Origin: Polaribacter sp. SA4-12
GTDB lineage: Bacteria; Bacteroidota; Bacteroidia; Flavobacteriales; Flavobacteriaceae
Length of the DNA stretch: 64,000 nucleotides
Direction of reading: 5' to 3'
NCBI RefSeq assembly: GCF_002163675.1
Contig: NZ_CP019334.1
Coordinates: 878,001 to 942,000 of the forward strand
Both the position numbers and the translations under genes were made by a program. Below, piece by piece: positions 19,983 to 28,366 of this stretch. A model generated the notes under the pieces. The model searched no databases. It was not told the DNA's origin and worked only from the letters and a program-made list of their open reading frames with translations. Each line of letters begins with the position of its first letter. The first letter of the stretch is position 1.

Positions 19983-21665
19983 CTAGTTTACTTCATAAAA
20001 AATAGCATTAGACTGTTCTGCCATTGTTTGATTATAAACTTTTAAACCTCCAGAAAGATTGTAAACATCATCAAATCCGTTTTGACGAAGAATACGTGCA
20101 GCTATATAACCACGCAATCCTGCAGCACAATAAATTAATAATTTTTTATTTTTTGGAATTTCATTTAAATGATTTCTTAAATCATCAACTTCAATATTAA
20201 CAGCACCAACTATGGCTCCTAAATCATATTCTTTTGGTGTACGAACATCAAGTACAAAAGAATCTTCAATACTTAGTTTTTTAAATTGAAAAGGAGATAA
20301 TGGTTTAAAAAAACCATTGATTATATTTTCTGCATTAAAACCTGCTTGATTTACAGGGTCTTTTGCAGAACTAAAAGGAGGCGCATAGGCATGCTCTATT
20401 TCTTCTAAATCGTAAATTGTTCCTCCATTTTTAATCGTAGTTGCTAACAAATCTAATCGTTTATCAACACCATCATAACCAACAACTTGCCCACCTAACA
20501 ACTTACCATTTTCTGGGTTAAAACTTATTTTAATTATCATTTGTTTCGCTCCAGGATAATAACCTGCATGCGAACCTGCATTTACAATTGTACTTTCATG
20601 CTTAATGCCTAAAGCTTTTAAACCTTTATGTGTTAACCCAGTAATACCTGCAGTTAAATCGAATACTTTTGCAATTGCAGTACCAATTGAACCTTGGTAT
20701 TTTCTTTTATGACCAAAAACCATATTATCAGCCAAAATACGTCCTTGTTTATTTGCTGGACCAGCTAAAAAAGCTAAACTTGGTTTACCAGAAATAGGAT
20801 GAGGAAATTCAATTGCATCACCAACAGCATAAATATCTTCTTTAGAAGTTTGCAAGTATTCATCTACCCAAATACCTCCTGTTTCACCAATTTTAATTCC
20901 TGCTGATTTCGCTAAAAACGTATCTGGTCTAACACCTATTGATAATATTACAAAATCTGCTTTAATGATTCTTTCGCTAGATAAATGAACTTCTGTAAGC
21001 TCACCATTAGGCACAAACTCTTTTACAGCATCTTCTAAAAACAAACCAACATTTTTCTCTTTAAAATGCTGATGTAAAGGTGCAGCAATTTCGCTATCCA
21101 TCATATTCATTACCTGACTAGCAGCCTCTACAACAGTAACTTTAACACCAATATGATGCAAGTTTTCTGCCATTTCTAAACCAATAAATCCAGCTCCAAC
21201 AACAACTGCTGTTCTTGGATATTCATCATCTACAAAAGCTTTAATTTTATCAGTATCCAGAACATTACGTAACGTAAAAATGTTAGGAGAATTAATACCA
21301 GGTATTGGCGGCTTAATTGGTGAAGCACCAGGAGATAGAATTAATTTATCATAGGTTTCTGTATAAACTTCACCTGTTTGCATCTTTTTAACCTCAAGAC
21401 TTTTATCAGCAGAATTTACAGAAACAACTTCAGAATGTATACGAATATCAATATTAAAACGTGCATTAAAACTCTCTGGTGTTTGCACTAAAAGTTTATC
21501 TCTATCTTTAATAATTCCTCCAATATAATAAGGCAATCCACAATTTGCATAAGAAATATGTGGCCCTTTTTCTAACATGATAATTTCTGCGTTTTCATCA
21601 ATTCTTCTCAAACGAGCTGCTGTAGTTGCTCCACCGGCAACACCTCCTACAATAACGTACTTCAT
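19983..21665 (-). CDS. FAD-dependent pyridine nucleotide-disulfide oxidoreductase with C-terminal rhodanese domain (CoADR-RHD type)
   Basis: A 560-residue flavoprotein of the CoA-disulfide reductase/NADH oxidase group fused to a rhodanese domain. The FAD motif is VGGVAGGATTAARLRR at the N-terminus. The single redox cysteine C42 lies in SYANCGLPYYIGG, as in CoADR. The NAD(P)H motif VVVGAGFIGLEMAENL is in the centre and VGDA-type FAD contact near IYAVGDAIEFPHP. The rhodanese domain covers roughly residues 460-550, with active cysteine C513 in YCAAGLRGY. Likely substrates are CoA disulfide, CoA persulfide or polysulfide, giving a role in thiol or sulfur homeostasis; the exact substrate is uncertain. 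It stands alone. Confidence 0.92.
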   Translation of the reverse strand: MKYVIVGGVAGGATTAARLRRIDENAEIIMLEKGPHISYANCGLPYYIGGIIKDRDKLLVQTPESFNARFNIDIRIHSEVVSVNSADKSLEVKKMQTGEVYTETYDKLILSPGASPIKPPIPGINSPNIFTLRNVLDTDKIKAFVDDEYPRTAVVVGAGFIGLEMAENLHHIGVKVTVVEAASQVMNMMDSEIAAPLHQHFKEKNVGLFLEDAVKEFVPNGELTEVHLSSERIIKADFVILSIGVRPDTFLAKSAGIKIGETGGIWVDEYLQTSKEDIYAVGDAIEFPHPISGKPSLAFLAGPANKQGRILADNMVFGHKRKYQGSIGTAIAKVFDLTAGITGLTHKGLKALGIKHESTIVNAGSHAGYYPGAKQMIIKISFNPENGKLLGGQVVGYDGVDKRLDLLATTIKNGGTIYDLEEIEHAYAPPFSSAKDPVNQAGFNAENIINGFFKPLSPFQFKKLSIEDSFVLDVRTPKEYDLGAIVGAVNIEVDDLRNHLNEIPKNKKLLIYCAAGLRGYIAARILRQNGFDDVYNLSGGLKVYNQTMAEQSNAIFYEVN

Positions 21666-21970
21666 TTATTTAATATTTTTTATTGAGTTTCACTCAAAAT
21701 TTAGAAATCTATTTTCAGCTACAAATTAACAAACTTATAAAATCTTTATGTGTAACAATTATGACATATAGCCTACATTACAGCGATTTTTACATAGAAT
21801 AATAAAGCAGATTTTTATATGTTTTAAAACAATGATTTTTATCACATTTTTACATTTACTTATGAAAAATTGTAACACAAAAAACTTTATAACTTTTAAA
21901 GGTTGCTACTTCGAAACCTTAAAAACTTTGTAACTTTGTTCCTTGCTTTAAAAAAATTGCAATTAAAAAT
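21666..21970. other. Divergent intergenic region without genes
   Basis: This 305-bp AT-rich gap separates the flavoprotein gene from rdgB. Apart from the -7 box for rdgB at 21931 I see no structured element or gene. Confidence 0.6.
21931..21938 (+). promoter_or_regulatory. Predicted -7 box upstream of rdgB
   Basis: TAACTTTG matches TAnnTTTG, 32 nt before the rdgB start codon. A TTG lies upstream at 21903 with a longer than usual spacer, so the -33 assignment is weak. Confidence 0.4.
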
Positions 21971-22552
21971 ATGAAACTCGTCTTTGCAACCAACAATTTA
22001 AATAAACTAAAAGAAGTACAAGAAATGTTACCAGATTCAATTGAATTATTGAGTTTAAAAGACATTAATTGTTTTGATGAGATTGACGAAACTGAAATTA
22101 CTTTAGAAGGAAATGCAAAATTAAAAGCAGATTACATTACTAAGAAGTTCGGTTTTAATTGTTTTGCTGATGATACTGGCCTTGAAGTAGAAAGTTTAGA
22201 TGGTAAACCTGGAGTATATTCTGCTCGTTTTGCTGGTGAACCTGCTAACTCAGAAAATAATATGCAAAAACTATTAGTCAACTTAGAGCATAAGCAAAAC
22301 AGAAAAGCACAATTTAGAACTGCGGTTGCTTTAAATATAAATGATGAAAAATTTCTTTTTGAAGGAATTTGTAAAGGTGAAATTTTAAAAAGAAAACACG
22401 GAGAAAAAGGTTTTGGTTACGACCCAATTTTTAAACCAGAAGGTTTTGATCAATCTTTTGCAGAAATGACTTCAGAAGAAAAAAACACGATTTCTCATAG
22501 AGGAATTGCAATACAGAAATTAGTCGCTTTTTTAGAGAAAAATTATTCGTAA
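21971..22552 (+). CDS. rdgB: Non-canonical purine NTP pyrophosphatase (RdgB/HAM1)
   Basis: Hydrolyses dITP, ITP and XTP to monophosphates, keeping deaminated purines out of DNA and RNA. The 193 residues show the family's N-terminal [12 protein letters not shown] loop, the catalytic [22 protein letters not shown] block, the GYDPIF motif and the SHRGIA motif near the C-terminus. It may head an operon with the downstream FecCD-type permease, although an inverted repeat element separates the two. Confidence 0.97.
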   Translation: MKLVFATNNLNKLKEVQEMLPDSIELLSLKDINCFDEIDETEITLEGNAKLKADYITKKFGFNCFADDTGLEVESLDGKPGVYSARFAGEPANSENNMQKLLVNLEHKQNRKAQFRTAVALNINDEKFLFEGICKGEILKRKHGEKGFGYDPIFKPEGFDQSFAEMTSEEKNTISHRGIAIQKLVAFLEKNYS

Positions 22553-22558
22553 GCTTGC

Positions 22559-22630
22559 CATTCCTGCGAAGGTAGGAATCCAAAATAAGTTAAAATTATA
22601 AAAAAATAGATTCCTGCCAACGCAGGAATG
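22559..22630. repeat. REP-like intergenic inverted repeat
   Basis: Two 22-nt arms (22559-22580 and 22609-22630), complementary except for three positions, each contain ATTCCTGC and GGAAT blocks. Related ATTCCC/GGGAAT half-elements occur at 37147-37170. The element lies directly after rdgB and could form a stable 3' hairpin in mRNA. Confidence 0.65.
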
Positions 22631-22635
22631 ACAGA

Positions 22636-23664
22636 ATGGAAAACAAATTTTATACAAAACACTTTATTTTTTTATCAGTTTTACTGGTAATCTTGTTCTT
22701 CTTGAACATCAGTTTTGGGTCTGTTTCTATTCCGTTTAAAGACATCTTTAATAGCGTTTTTGGTGGCAATGTTGCCAAAGATAGTTGGGAAACAATTGTC
22801 ATCAATTTTAGAATTCCGAAAGCAATAACTGCTGTTTTAGTGGGTTCTGGTTTGTCTATTTGTGGTTTGTTAATGCAAACCTTATTTAGAAATCCTTTAG
22901 CAGGTCCTTTTGTATTAGGTATTTCTTCTGGTGCAAGTTTAGGAGTTGCTATTTTAATTTTAGGTTCTTCTGTTTTTGGAGGCTTTTTATTAACGAGTTC
23001 TCTTTCTAATTGGTCTTTACCAATTGCTGCAAGTTTAGGTGCTTTTTTAGTTTTATCAGCAGTTATTATTGCTGCAAATAGAGTTAGAAACACCATGTCA
23101 ATTCTAATCATAGGTTTAATGTTTGGTTCATTAACTTCGGCTATAATTAGTGTTTTAGCTTATTTTAGTGAAGCTGCTCAAATACAACAATACTTATTTT
23201 GGAGTTTTGGAAGTTTAGGAAATTTATCTTGGAATGAAATAACTGTGTTTATCATTATTTATGCAGTCGGAATTTTAGGAACCATTTCTGTAATAAAACC
23301 ACTAAACAGTTTTTTATTAGGTGAAAACTATGCAAAAAGCTTAGGAATAAATGTAAAGAGAAGTAGAAATATCATTTTATTAATTACCAGTCTTTTAACA
23401 GGAGTTATTACTGCTTTTTCTGGACCAATTGCATTTGTAGGTTTGGCGGTTCCTCACATAGCGAGAATGTTATTTTCTAGTTCAAATCATAAAATACTAT
23501 TACCTGCTGTTGCCATAATTGGCGCAATTGTTTTATTAATTTGCGATATGATTGCACAATTACCAACAAGCGAATTTACACTACCAATTAATGCAATTAC
23601 CTCACTATTTGGAGCGCCAGTTGTAATTTGGTTGTTAGTTAGAAAGAAAAGGATATTTGTTTAA
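22636..23664 (+). CDS. FecCD-family iron/cobalamin ABC transporter permease
   Basis: Inner-membrane permease of the BtuC/FecCD family, 342 residues with about ten hydrophobic segments. The family motifs LRLPR-like (FRIPKAITAVLVGSGLSICG), RNPLAGPFVLGISSGASLG and the late FVGLAVPHIARML segment (the ATPase contact) are present. The imported ligand may be ferric siderophore, haem or cobalamin and cannot be told from this subunit. The partner ATPase is two genes downstream; no periplasmic binding protein is in the window. Confidence 0.95.
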   Translation: MENKFYTKHFIFLSVLLVILFFLNISFGSVSIPFKDIFNSVFGGNVAKDSWETIVINFRIPKAITAVLVGSGLSICGLLMQTLFRNPLAGPFVLGISSGASLGVAILILGSSVFGGFLLTSSLSNWSLPIAASLGAFLVLSAVIIAANRVRNTMSILIIGLMFGSLTSAIISVLAYFSEAAQIQQYLFWSFGSLGNLSWNEITVFIIIYAVGILGTISVIKPLNSFLLGENYAKSLGINVKRSRNIILLITSLLTGVITAFSGPIAFVGLAVPHIARMLFSSSNHKILLPAVAIIGAIVLLICDMIAQLPTSEFTLPINAITSLFGAPVVIWLLVRKKRIFV

Positions 23665-23686
23665 AGGAAATAGAAATGAATAAAAG

Positions 23687-24139
23687 ATGATTGAAAAACT
23701 TGACAATAAAAACGAACTTGTTTCTGAGGAAATTCGTGCTGTTTTTCAAGAATCTTATAAAATTGAAGCTGAGTTATTAAATGCTATCGATTTTCCGCCT
23801 TTAAAAAGGGAATTAGAAAATTATAGAAATAGTAATACAGATTTCTTTGGGTATTTAAAAGATGATAAATTAGCAGGAGTTATTGAAATTAATCATAATA
23901 GTGAGTATACTCACATACAAAGTTTAGTTGTAAATCCACTAAACTTTAGACAAGGCATTGCAAGTGCTTTAATGAATTTTGCTTTAAGCAACTATAATTC
24001 TAGTCTATTTATAGTAGAAACAGGTGTTAAAAACGAGCCTGCATCTAATTTATATAGAAGATTTGGTTTTATAGAAACAAAACAATGGGATACAAATCAT
24101 GGAGTTAGAAAAGTAAAATTCGAACTTCAGAAAAACTAA
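23687..24139 (+). CDS. GNAT family N-acetyltransferase
   Basis: A 150-residue acetyl-CoA-dependent acetyltransferase with the GNAT core: a central beta strand ending in SLVVNPLNFRQGIASALMNFA, which is the RxxGxA acetyl-CoA loop, and the C-terminal ASNLYRRFGFIE motif. The substrate is unknown. It is placed between the FecCD-type permease and the ATPase genes in the same direction, with short gaps, so it is cotranscribed with them; any functional link is only a guess. Confidence 0.88.
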   Translation: MIEKLDNKNELVSEEIRAVFQESYKIEAELLNAIDFPPLKRELENYRNSNTDFFGYLKDDKLAGVIEINHNSEYTHIQSLVVNPLNFRQGIASALMNFALSNYNSSLFIVETGVKNEPASNLYRRFGFIETKQWDTNHGVRKVKFELQKN

Positions 24140-24164
24140 GATCATTTTAAACAAGTCAAAACAT

Positions 24165-24941
24165 ATCATTCTAAGAACTGAAAACCTATCCATAGGTTAT
24201 CAGCAGAAAAAGGACCATAAAGTTATCGCTTCTAATATCAATTTAGAAATTGAAAAAGGAAAACTAGTTACTGTTTTAGGTAAAAACGGAATTGGGAAAT
24301 CTACTTTATTAAGAACAATTTCTAAAGTACAAGATCCTATTTCTGGCGACATATTTATCCATCAGAAAAAACTAAACGAACTTACAGAAAAAGAACTTTC
24401 TACACAGTTAAGTTTGGTGTTAACAGAACGTTTACCAGAAAGTCAATTAACGGTGTACGAATTAATTGCCTTAGGGAGACAACCTTACACAAATTGGATT
24501 GACAAACTTTCTGACAAGGATATCGAAAAGGTAGAAACAGCGATTCATCAAACAGAAATAGAACACCTTAAAAACAATCGTTTTTACGAATTGAGTGATG
24601 GTCAATTACAAAGAGTTCTTATTGCTAGAGCGTTGGCGCAAGACACAGAAATTATTATTTTAGATGAGCCTACCGCACATTTAGACATGCATCACACCAT
24701 TAAAATATTTTCTTTATTGCAAAAGTTAGTGGCAGAAACTCAGAAAACAGTTATCATTTCTTCTCACGAAGTTAATTTATCTATTCAATTGGCTGATGAA
24801 ATTATTCTTTTAACAGAAAACACGTTTCATGCAGGTACACCAGAAAAATTAATTGAAGAAAATGCTTTCGATACTTTATTTCCAAAAGAATTGATTAACT
24901 TCAATAAGGAGTTGCAACAATTTGTCATTAGTAAAAAATGA
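24165..24941 (+). CDS. FecE/BtuD-type ABC transporter ATP-binding protein, non-AUG start
   Basis: ATPase partner of the FecCD-type permease, about 258 residues. Visible motifs are Walker A GKNGIGKST, the Q-loop region near LSLVLTERLPESQ, a variant signature LSDGQ, Walker B IIILDEPTAHLD and the switch histidine in ISSHEVN. The coding frame clearly extends upstream of the first ATG/GTG/TTG (24414), because Walker A lies before it. No ATG, GTG or TTG exists in any frame between the GNAT stop and Walker A. The ATC at 24165 gives the expected N-terminus (ILRTENLSIGYQ), and ATT at 24168 or 24144 is possible. Either a rare start codon is used or the start was lost by mutation. Confidence 0.85.
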   Translation: MILRTENLSIGYQQKKDHKVIASNINLEIEKGKLVTVLGKNGIGKSTLLRTISKVQDPISGDIFIHQKKLNELTEKELSTQLSLVLTERLPESQLTVYELIALGRQPYTNWIDKLSDKDIEKVETAIHQTEIEHLKNNRFYELSDGQLQRVLIARALAQDTEIIILDEPTAHLDMHHTIKIFSLLQKLVAETQKTVIISSHEVNLSIQLADEIILLTENTFHAGTPEKLIEENAFDTLFPKELINFNKELQQFVISKK

Positions 24942-25000
24942 TTAATATTGCGATGGCTTAAATGTCATTATTTTTAACACCAATTCAAATTACGAAATCA

Positions 25001-26035
25001 ATGAAAACATCTCTATACACTCTTGGTCTTCTCTTTTTTATAGCATGTAGTTCTAGTCAGAATGCTTCTAAAGAAATTGAAAACACAGGAGATCCAACAA
25101 AATACGCAGCAACTATTACAGCAGAAAACTTAAAAACACATTTATATATTTTTGCTTCGGATGAGTTTGAAGGAAGAAATACAGGAGAACCTGGTCAGAA
25201 AAAAGCCATTAAGTATTTAAAAGACTTTTATGTAAGTCAACAAATTATTTCACCTTTAGGTGGCGATGATTATTACCAAGAAGTGCCCGCAGAATTTTTA
25301 AATAAAAATGCAGGAGGTGCTGTATTAAAAGATTCAGAAAATGTATTGGCTTTTATAAAAGGAACAGAAAAACCAGATGAAATTGTTGTTATTTCCGCAC
25401 ATTTAGATCACGAAGGTATAAAAGACGGTAAAATTTACAATGGTGCAGATGATGATGGTTCTGGTTCTATGGCAATTTTAGAAATTGCTGAAGCTTTTAA
25501 AGCGGCAGTAAAAGACGGAAATGGTCCTAAGAGATCTATTTTATTTTTACATGTTACTGGTGAAGAAAAAGGATTGTTAGGTTCTAAATATTATACAGAA
25601 AATCCAATTTTTCCGTTAGCAAATACGGTGTGTAATTTAAATATAGACATGATTGGTAGAGTTGATAAAGCGCATGAAAAAAACCCGAATTACGTGTATG
25701 TAATTGGTGCAGATAAGTTAAGTACAGAACTACAACAAGTTTCGGATAGCGTAAATACAAAATACACCAACATTCATTTAGATTATAAATATAATGATGA
25801 AGACGACCCAAATCGTTTTTACTACAGATCGGATCATTATAACTTTGCAAAACACAATATACCAGTTATCTTTTATTTTAATGGTACGCATGATGATTAC
25901 CACAAACCAACAGATACACCAGACAAAATTGAATACGATTTATTAGCAAAAAGAACACGTTTGGTTTTTTATACAGCTTGGGAAGTTGCCAATAGAAAAA
26001 CAAGATTGGTTGTAGATAAAACTCCTACTAAATAA
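25001..26035 (+). CDS. M28 family metallopeptidase, lipoprotein
   Basis: Zinc aminopeptidase of the M28 family, 344 residues from the chosen ATG. This start gives a proper lipoprotein signal with lipobox FIAC (C16); an upstream ATG at 24962 would spoil it. Di-zinc ligands are visible in ISAHLDHEG, NGADDDGSGS, the catalytic glutamates of TGEEKGLLGS, NIDMIGRVD, and the late histidine in GTHDDYHKPTDT. It is predicted to be anchored in the envelope and trim peptides. A terminator follows 26 nt after the stop codon. Confidence 0.93.
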   Translation: MKTSLYTLGLLFFIACSSSQNASKEIENTGDPTKYAATITAENLKTHLYIFASDEFEGRNTGEPGQKKAIKYLKDFYVSQQIISPLGGDDYYQEVPAEFLNKNAGGAVLKDSENVLAFIKGTEKPDEIVVISAHLDHEGIKDGKIYNGADDDGSGSMAILEIAEAFKAAVKDGNGPKRSILFLHVTGEEKGLLGSKYYTENPIFPLANTVCNLNIDMIGRVDKAHEKNPNYVYVIGADKLSTELQQVSDSVNTKYTNIHLDYKYNDEDDPNRFYYRSDHYNFAKHNIPVIFYFNGTHDDYHKPTDTPDKIEYDLLAKRTRLVFYTAWEVANRKTRLVVDKTPTK

Positions 26036-26060
26036 GTTTTAATGCTAAAAATATTTTTAA

Positions 26061-26090
26061 AAGCTTCACATTTTGTGAGGCTTTTTTTTG
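26061..26090 (+). terminator. Terminator after the M28 peptidase gene
   Basis: A 10-bp stem AAGCTTCACA / TGTGAGGCTT (one G-T pair) with loop TTT is followed by eight Ts. It lies upstream of the chosen start of the nuclease gene, which supports that start over the upstream ATG at 26042. Confidence 0.8.
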
Positions 26091-26146
26091 GCTTAAAACA
26101 AGGCTACATAAATTTAGAATTGCTAACTTTTGCAAAAAATAAAGCC

Positions 26147-26869
26147 ATGATTAATCAATCTAACTTAAAGCGAGAAACCAGATATGGAGTTCCTGCTGCA
26201 GATCAAATTCTTTTTAACAGACATTATGTATTAGGGTATTCCTACTATTTTAGACAAGCTAAATGGGCTTTAGAAATTGTAGATAAAGACAGAACAGATG
26301 TAGAAAGATTAGATAATTTTAGACCAGATGATAGAATTCCAGAAAGGTTTAGAGCAGATTTAGCAGATTATGTAAACTCTGGCTTCGATAGAGGTCATCT
26401 TGTTTCTAGTGCAAACCAAATAGAAACTAAAATACAAAATAGCGAAACGTTTTTACTCTCTAACATGTCGCCACAAAACCCCAATTTTAATAGAGGAATC
26501 TGGAAAAAGTTAGAAAGCGCCATAAGGGTTTTAAATGCTCAAAAAAACATTTTAGAAACCTATGTAATCTCCGGACCGCTATTTATGTTTGATAAAGAAA
26601 TAAAAGTAGTCGAATCTACAAAAGAAACCGGCGTAACTTTGCCAATACCACATGCGTATTACAAATCTATACTTACAGAAAACCACAGAGGCGCTTTACA
26701 TTTATGGTCTTTTATTATACCAAATGAAGAAACGGATGAAGAAATAGAAGCGTTTCAAGTACCTACAAATAAGATTGAAAAAATTTCTGGTTTGTTTCTT
26801 TGGGAAAGTTTAGTTGGCACAAAAGTAACCAGAGATAAAAATAAAATGCGTAAAATTTGGGAGTATTAA
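26147..26869 (+). CDS. DNA/RNA non-specific endonuclease (DRGH motif, NUC1 family)
   Basis: Beta-beta-alpha-metal nuclease of the Serratia nuclease/NucA family, 240 residues. The catalytic motif DRGH is at residues 81-84 (H84 is the general base) in GFDRGHLVSSAN, and the Mg-binding asparagine region is SPQNPNFNRGIW. The ATG at 26147 is preferred, since the ATG at 26042 lies before a terminator hairpin that the transcript would have to cross. No clear signal peptide follows this start, so the protein may act in the cytoplasm or leave by another route. Single gene, next to the accessory island. Confidence 0.9.
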   Translation: MINQSNLKRETRYGVPAADQILFNRHYVLGYSYYFRQAKWALEIVDKDRTDVERLDNFRPDDRIPERFRADLADYVNSGFDRGHLVSSANQIETKIQNSETFLLSNMSPQNPNFNRGIWKKLESAIRVLNAQKNILETYVISGPLFMFDKEIKVVESTKETGVTLPIPHAYYKSILTENHRGALHLWSFIIPNEETDEEIEAFQVPTNKIEKISGLFLWESLVGTKVTRDKNKMRKIWEY

Positions 26870-26992
26870 CTCTTAATCTTAATACTATAATCGCTCAGAA
26901 ACCTTACAAATTGCCTTGTTTATTAATGCTTTTCATATTGAATTATCTTACTTATTTTTAAGTATTTAAGTGTTTTTATAAAAAATAAAATC

Positions 26993-27006
26993 ATGACAAT
27001 TGTCAT
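26993..27006. promoter_or_regulatory. Perfect 14-bp palindrome, possible operator
   Basis: ATGACAATTGTCAT is its own reverse complement and stands alone in AT-rich DNA about 125 nt after the nuclease stop codon. A dimeric regulator site is possible, but nothing identifies the protein. Confidence 0.3.
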
Positions 27007-27172
27007 TAAACTTAATACAAAAAAACATTAAATTTATTGAATAATTAGAAAGGTATTTTATTCATTAATGCTATTCTTCTTTAAAGGATCCTAAAATTTT
27101 AAAGAAAACAAAATATATGAAGTAGCAAAACAATGGAGGGAAATAAGTTTATTGCTATTTTTTTTTTAAGAG

Positions 27173-27200
27173 ACCTCACATTTTTGTGAGGTTTTTTTTT
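27173..27200 (+). terminator. Orphan rho-independent terminator
   Basis: An 8-bp stem ACCTCACA / TGTGAGGT with loop TTTT is followed by a T-run. It resembles the M28 terminator at 26061. No gene is recognised in the preceding 300 bp, so it may belong to an untranslated RNA or a decayed gene. Confidence 0.7.
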
Positions 27201-27231
27201 ATGCATTTATTTTTGAGGACTTACCTCCTAC

Positions 27232-27399
27232 TTTTAAATATTGATAATTATAACTTTTATAATTAGTAATGCATTATAAAACTTACGTTAATGACTGCTT
27301 TTAAAAATGAGTTTTAACAAAAAATCGCATTAATTATGGAAACCCGTAATAAAAACTAAAATCTTTGTTAGAAATTTAAGTTTTTAAAAACAGGTGTTT
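27232..27399 (+). repeat. Island repeat, copy 1 (168 bp)
   Basis: First copy of a repeat that recurs at 30274-30441, about 85% identical by eye and collinear over its whole length. Shared blocks include TTGATAATTATAACTTTTAT, TTTTAACAAAAAAT, GGAAACCCGTA and ACAGGTGTTT. It lies 187 bp upstream of the channel gene and is non-coding. Confidence 0.85.
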
Positions 27400-27586
27400 T
27401 GCCTATTATTTTTTTTTTATAAATAACAAGAGAGCTTGTTTAACTTCGGATAGTTTAGTTATAAAAACGAAGTCATATCAATGAATATCATCGTAATCAT
27501 AAAACATAAGAATAATTGGTAGAATTATGGAACCCTATAATTACTATTAATAAATTTAACTGAATTTCAATAATTGAAAACAAATA

Positions 27587-28366
27587 ATGATTAAGAAGTT
27601 ATTTATAAACGATAAATTCATACTGCTATTAATCTTGTTGAATGCAGTAACTATATTTCTAAGCGGATTTGATATCTCACAAAATAACAAATACCTTCTT
27701 ACGGTAACTGACAACTTTATTACAGGGCTTTTTATTTTAGAATTATTTGTAAAATTTATCGAATTTGGAATTTCAGGTTATTTTAAATCGAATTGGAGAA
27801 AATTTGATTTTATTTTAATTGTATTATCAATACCAACTTTGATTTCATTTATTGGAAATATTGAAATTACAACTTTTAGTTATCTTCTTGTATTTAGAGT
27901 TTTACGAGTTTTTAAATCATTTAGATTTTTAAAATTTATTCCAGGAATTGAACATCTGGTAAAAGGAATTAGCAGAGCTTTAAAAACCTCTATTGTCGTT
28001 TTAATTGGATTTGTAATTTACATTTTTATAATTGGTATTTTCTCCTTCAACCTTTTTAAGGAAATATCACCTGAACACTTTGGGAACCCTTTGAACTCAT
28101 TATACTCAATATTCAAAATATTCACGGTTGAAGGTTGGTATGAAATACCAGAACAATTAACAAAAGGGCTATCTTCGACAGCTTCATTTTTTACATATAT
28201 CTATTTTATATTCGTGGTAACATCAGGAGGTATACTTGGGTTATCCCTTGTAAACTCAATTTTTGTTGATGCAATGGTTAGTGATAATAATGATGAACTT
28301 GAAAAGAAAATAGAATTAATAGATAAAAAACTTGATAGGTTACTTACTAAACAACAAAAGCTATGA
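27587..28366 (+). CDS. Voltage-gated-type cation channel protein (Ion_trans family)
   Basis: A 259-residue six-segment ion channel subunit resembling bacterial NavBac channels. Hydrophobic segments S1-S3 occupy about residues 10-95. S4 has spaced positive residues R104, R107, K110 and R113 in FRVLRVFKSFRFLKF. The pore loop holds the filter FTVEGWYE (E182), close to the LESW filter of NaChBac and the EGW of calcium channels. S6 (about 203-232) is followed by a short C-terminal coiled coil (235-255), as in NavBac tetramers. The stop codon overlaps the start of the downstream nuclease gene (ATGA), so the two proteins are translationally coupled. This pairing suggests a membrane sensor or effector in a defence operon; ion selectivity is not known. 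Confidence 0.88.
   Translation: MIKKLFINDKFILLLILLNAVTIFLSGFDISQNNKYLLTVTDNFITGLFILELFVKFIEFGISGYFKSNWRKFDFILIVLSIPTLISFIGNIEITTFSYLLVFRVLRVFKSFRFLKFIPGIEHLVKGISRALKTSIVVLIGFVIYIFIIGIFSFNLFKEISPEHFGNPLNSLYSIFKIFTVEGWYEIPEQLTKGLSSTASFFTYIYFIFVVTSGGILGLSLVNSIFVDAMVSDNNDELEKKIELIDKKLDRLLTKQQKL

Larger units (their letters stand above)
26870..27586. other. 717-bp gene-free region at the left edge of the accessory island
   Basis: It contains a perfect 14-bp palindrome (26993-27006), a terminator (27173-27200) with no recognisable gene in front of it, and the first copy of a 168-bp repeat (27232-27399). The remainder is AT-rich with no coding signature. It probably marks the insertion boundary of the downstream defence-like genes. 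Confidence 0.6.

Noticed and set aside
22650..23111. 153-residue frame opposite the FecCD-type permease
   Set aside because: Antisense to membrane-segment codons, which gives a spurious lysine/proline-rich product.
24962..25000. Upstream start for the M28 peptidase
   Set aside because: It would put 13 extra residues before a perfect lipoprotein signal; the ATG at 25001 is far better.
26042..26146. Upstream start for the DRGH nuclease
   Set aside because: This part is the terminator hairpin of the M28 gene plus unconserved residues.
27133..27189. 18-codon frame MEGNKFIAIFFLRDLTFL
   Set aside because: Too short, and most of it is the orphan terminator stem; more likely a chance frame.
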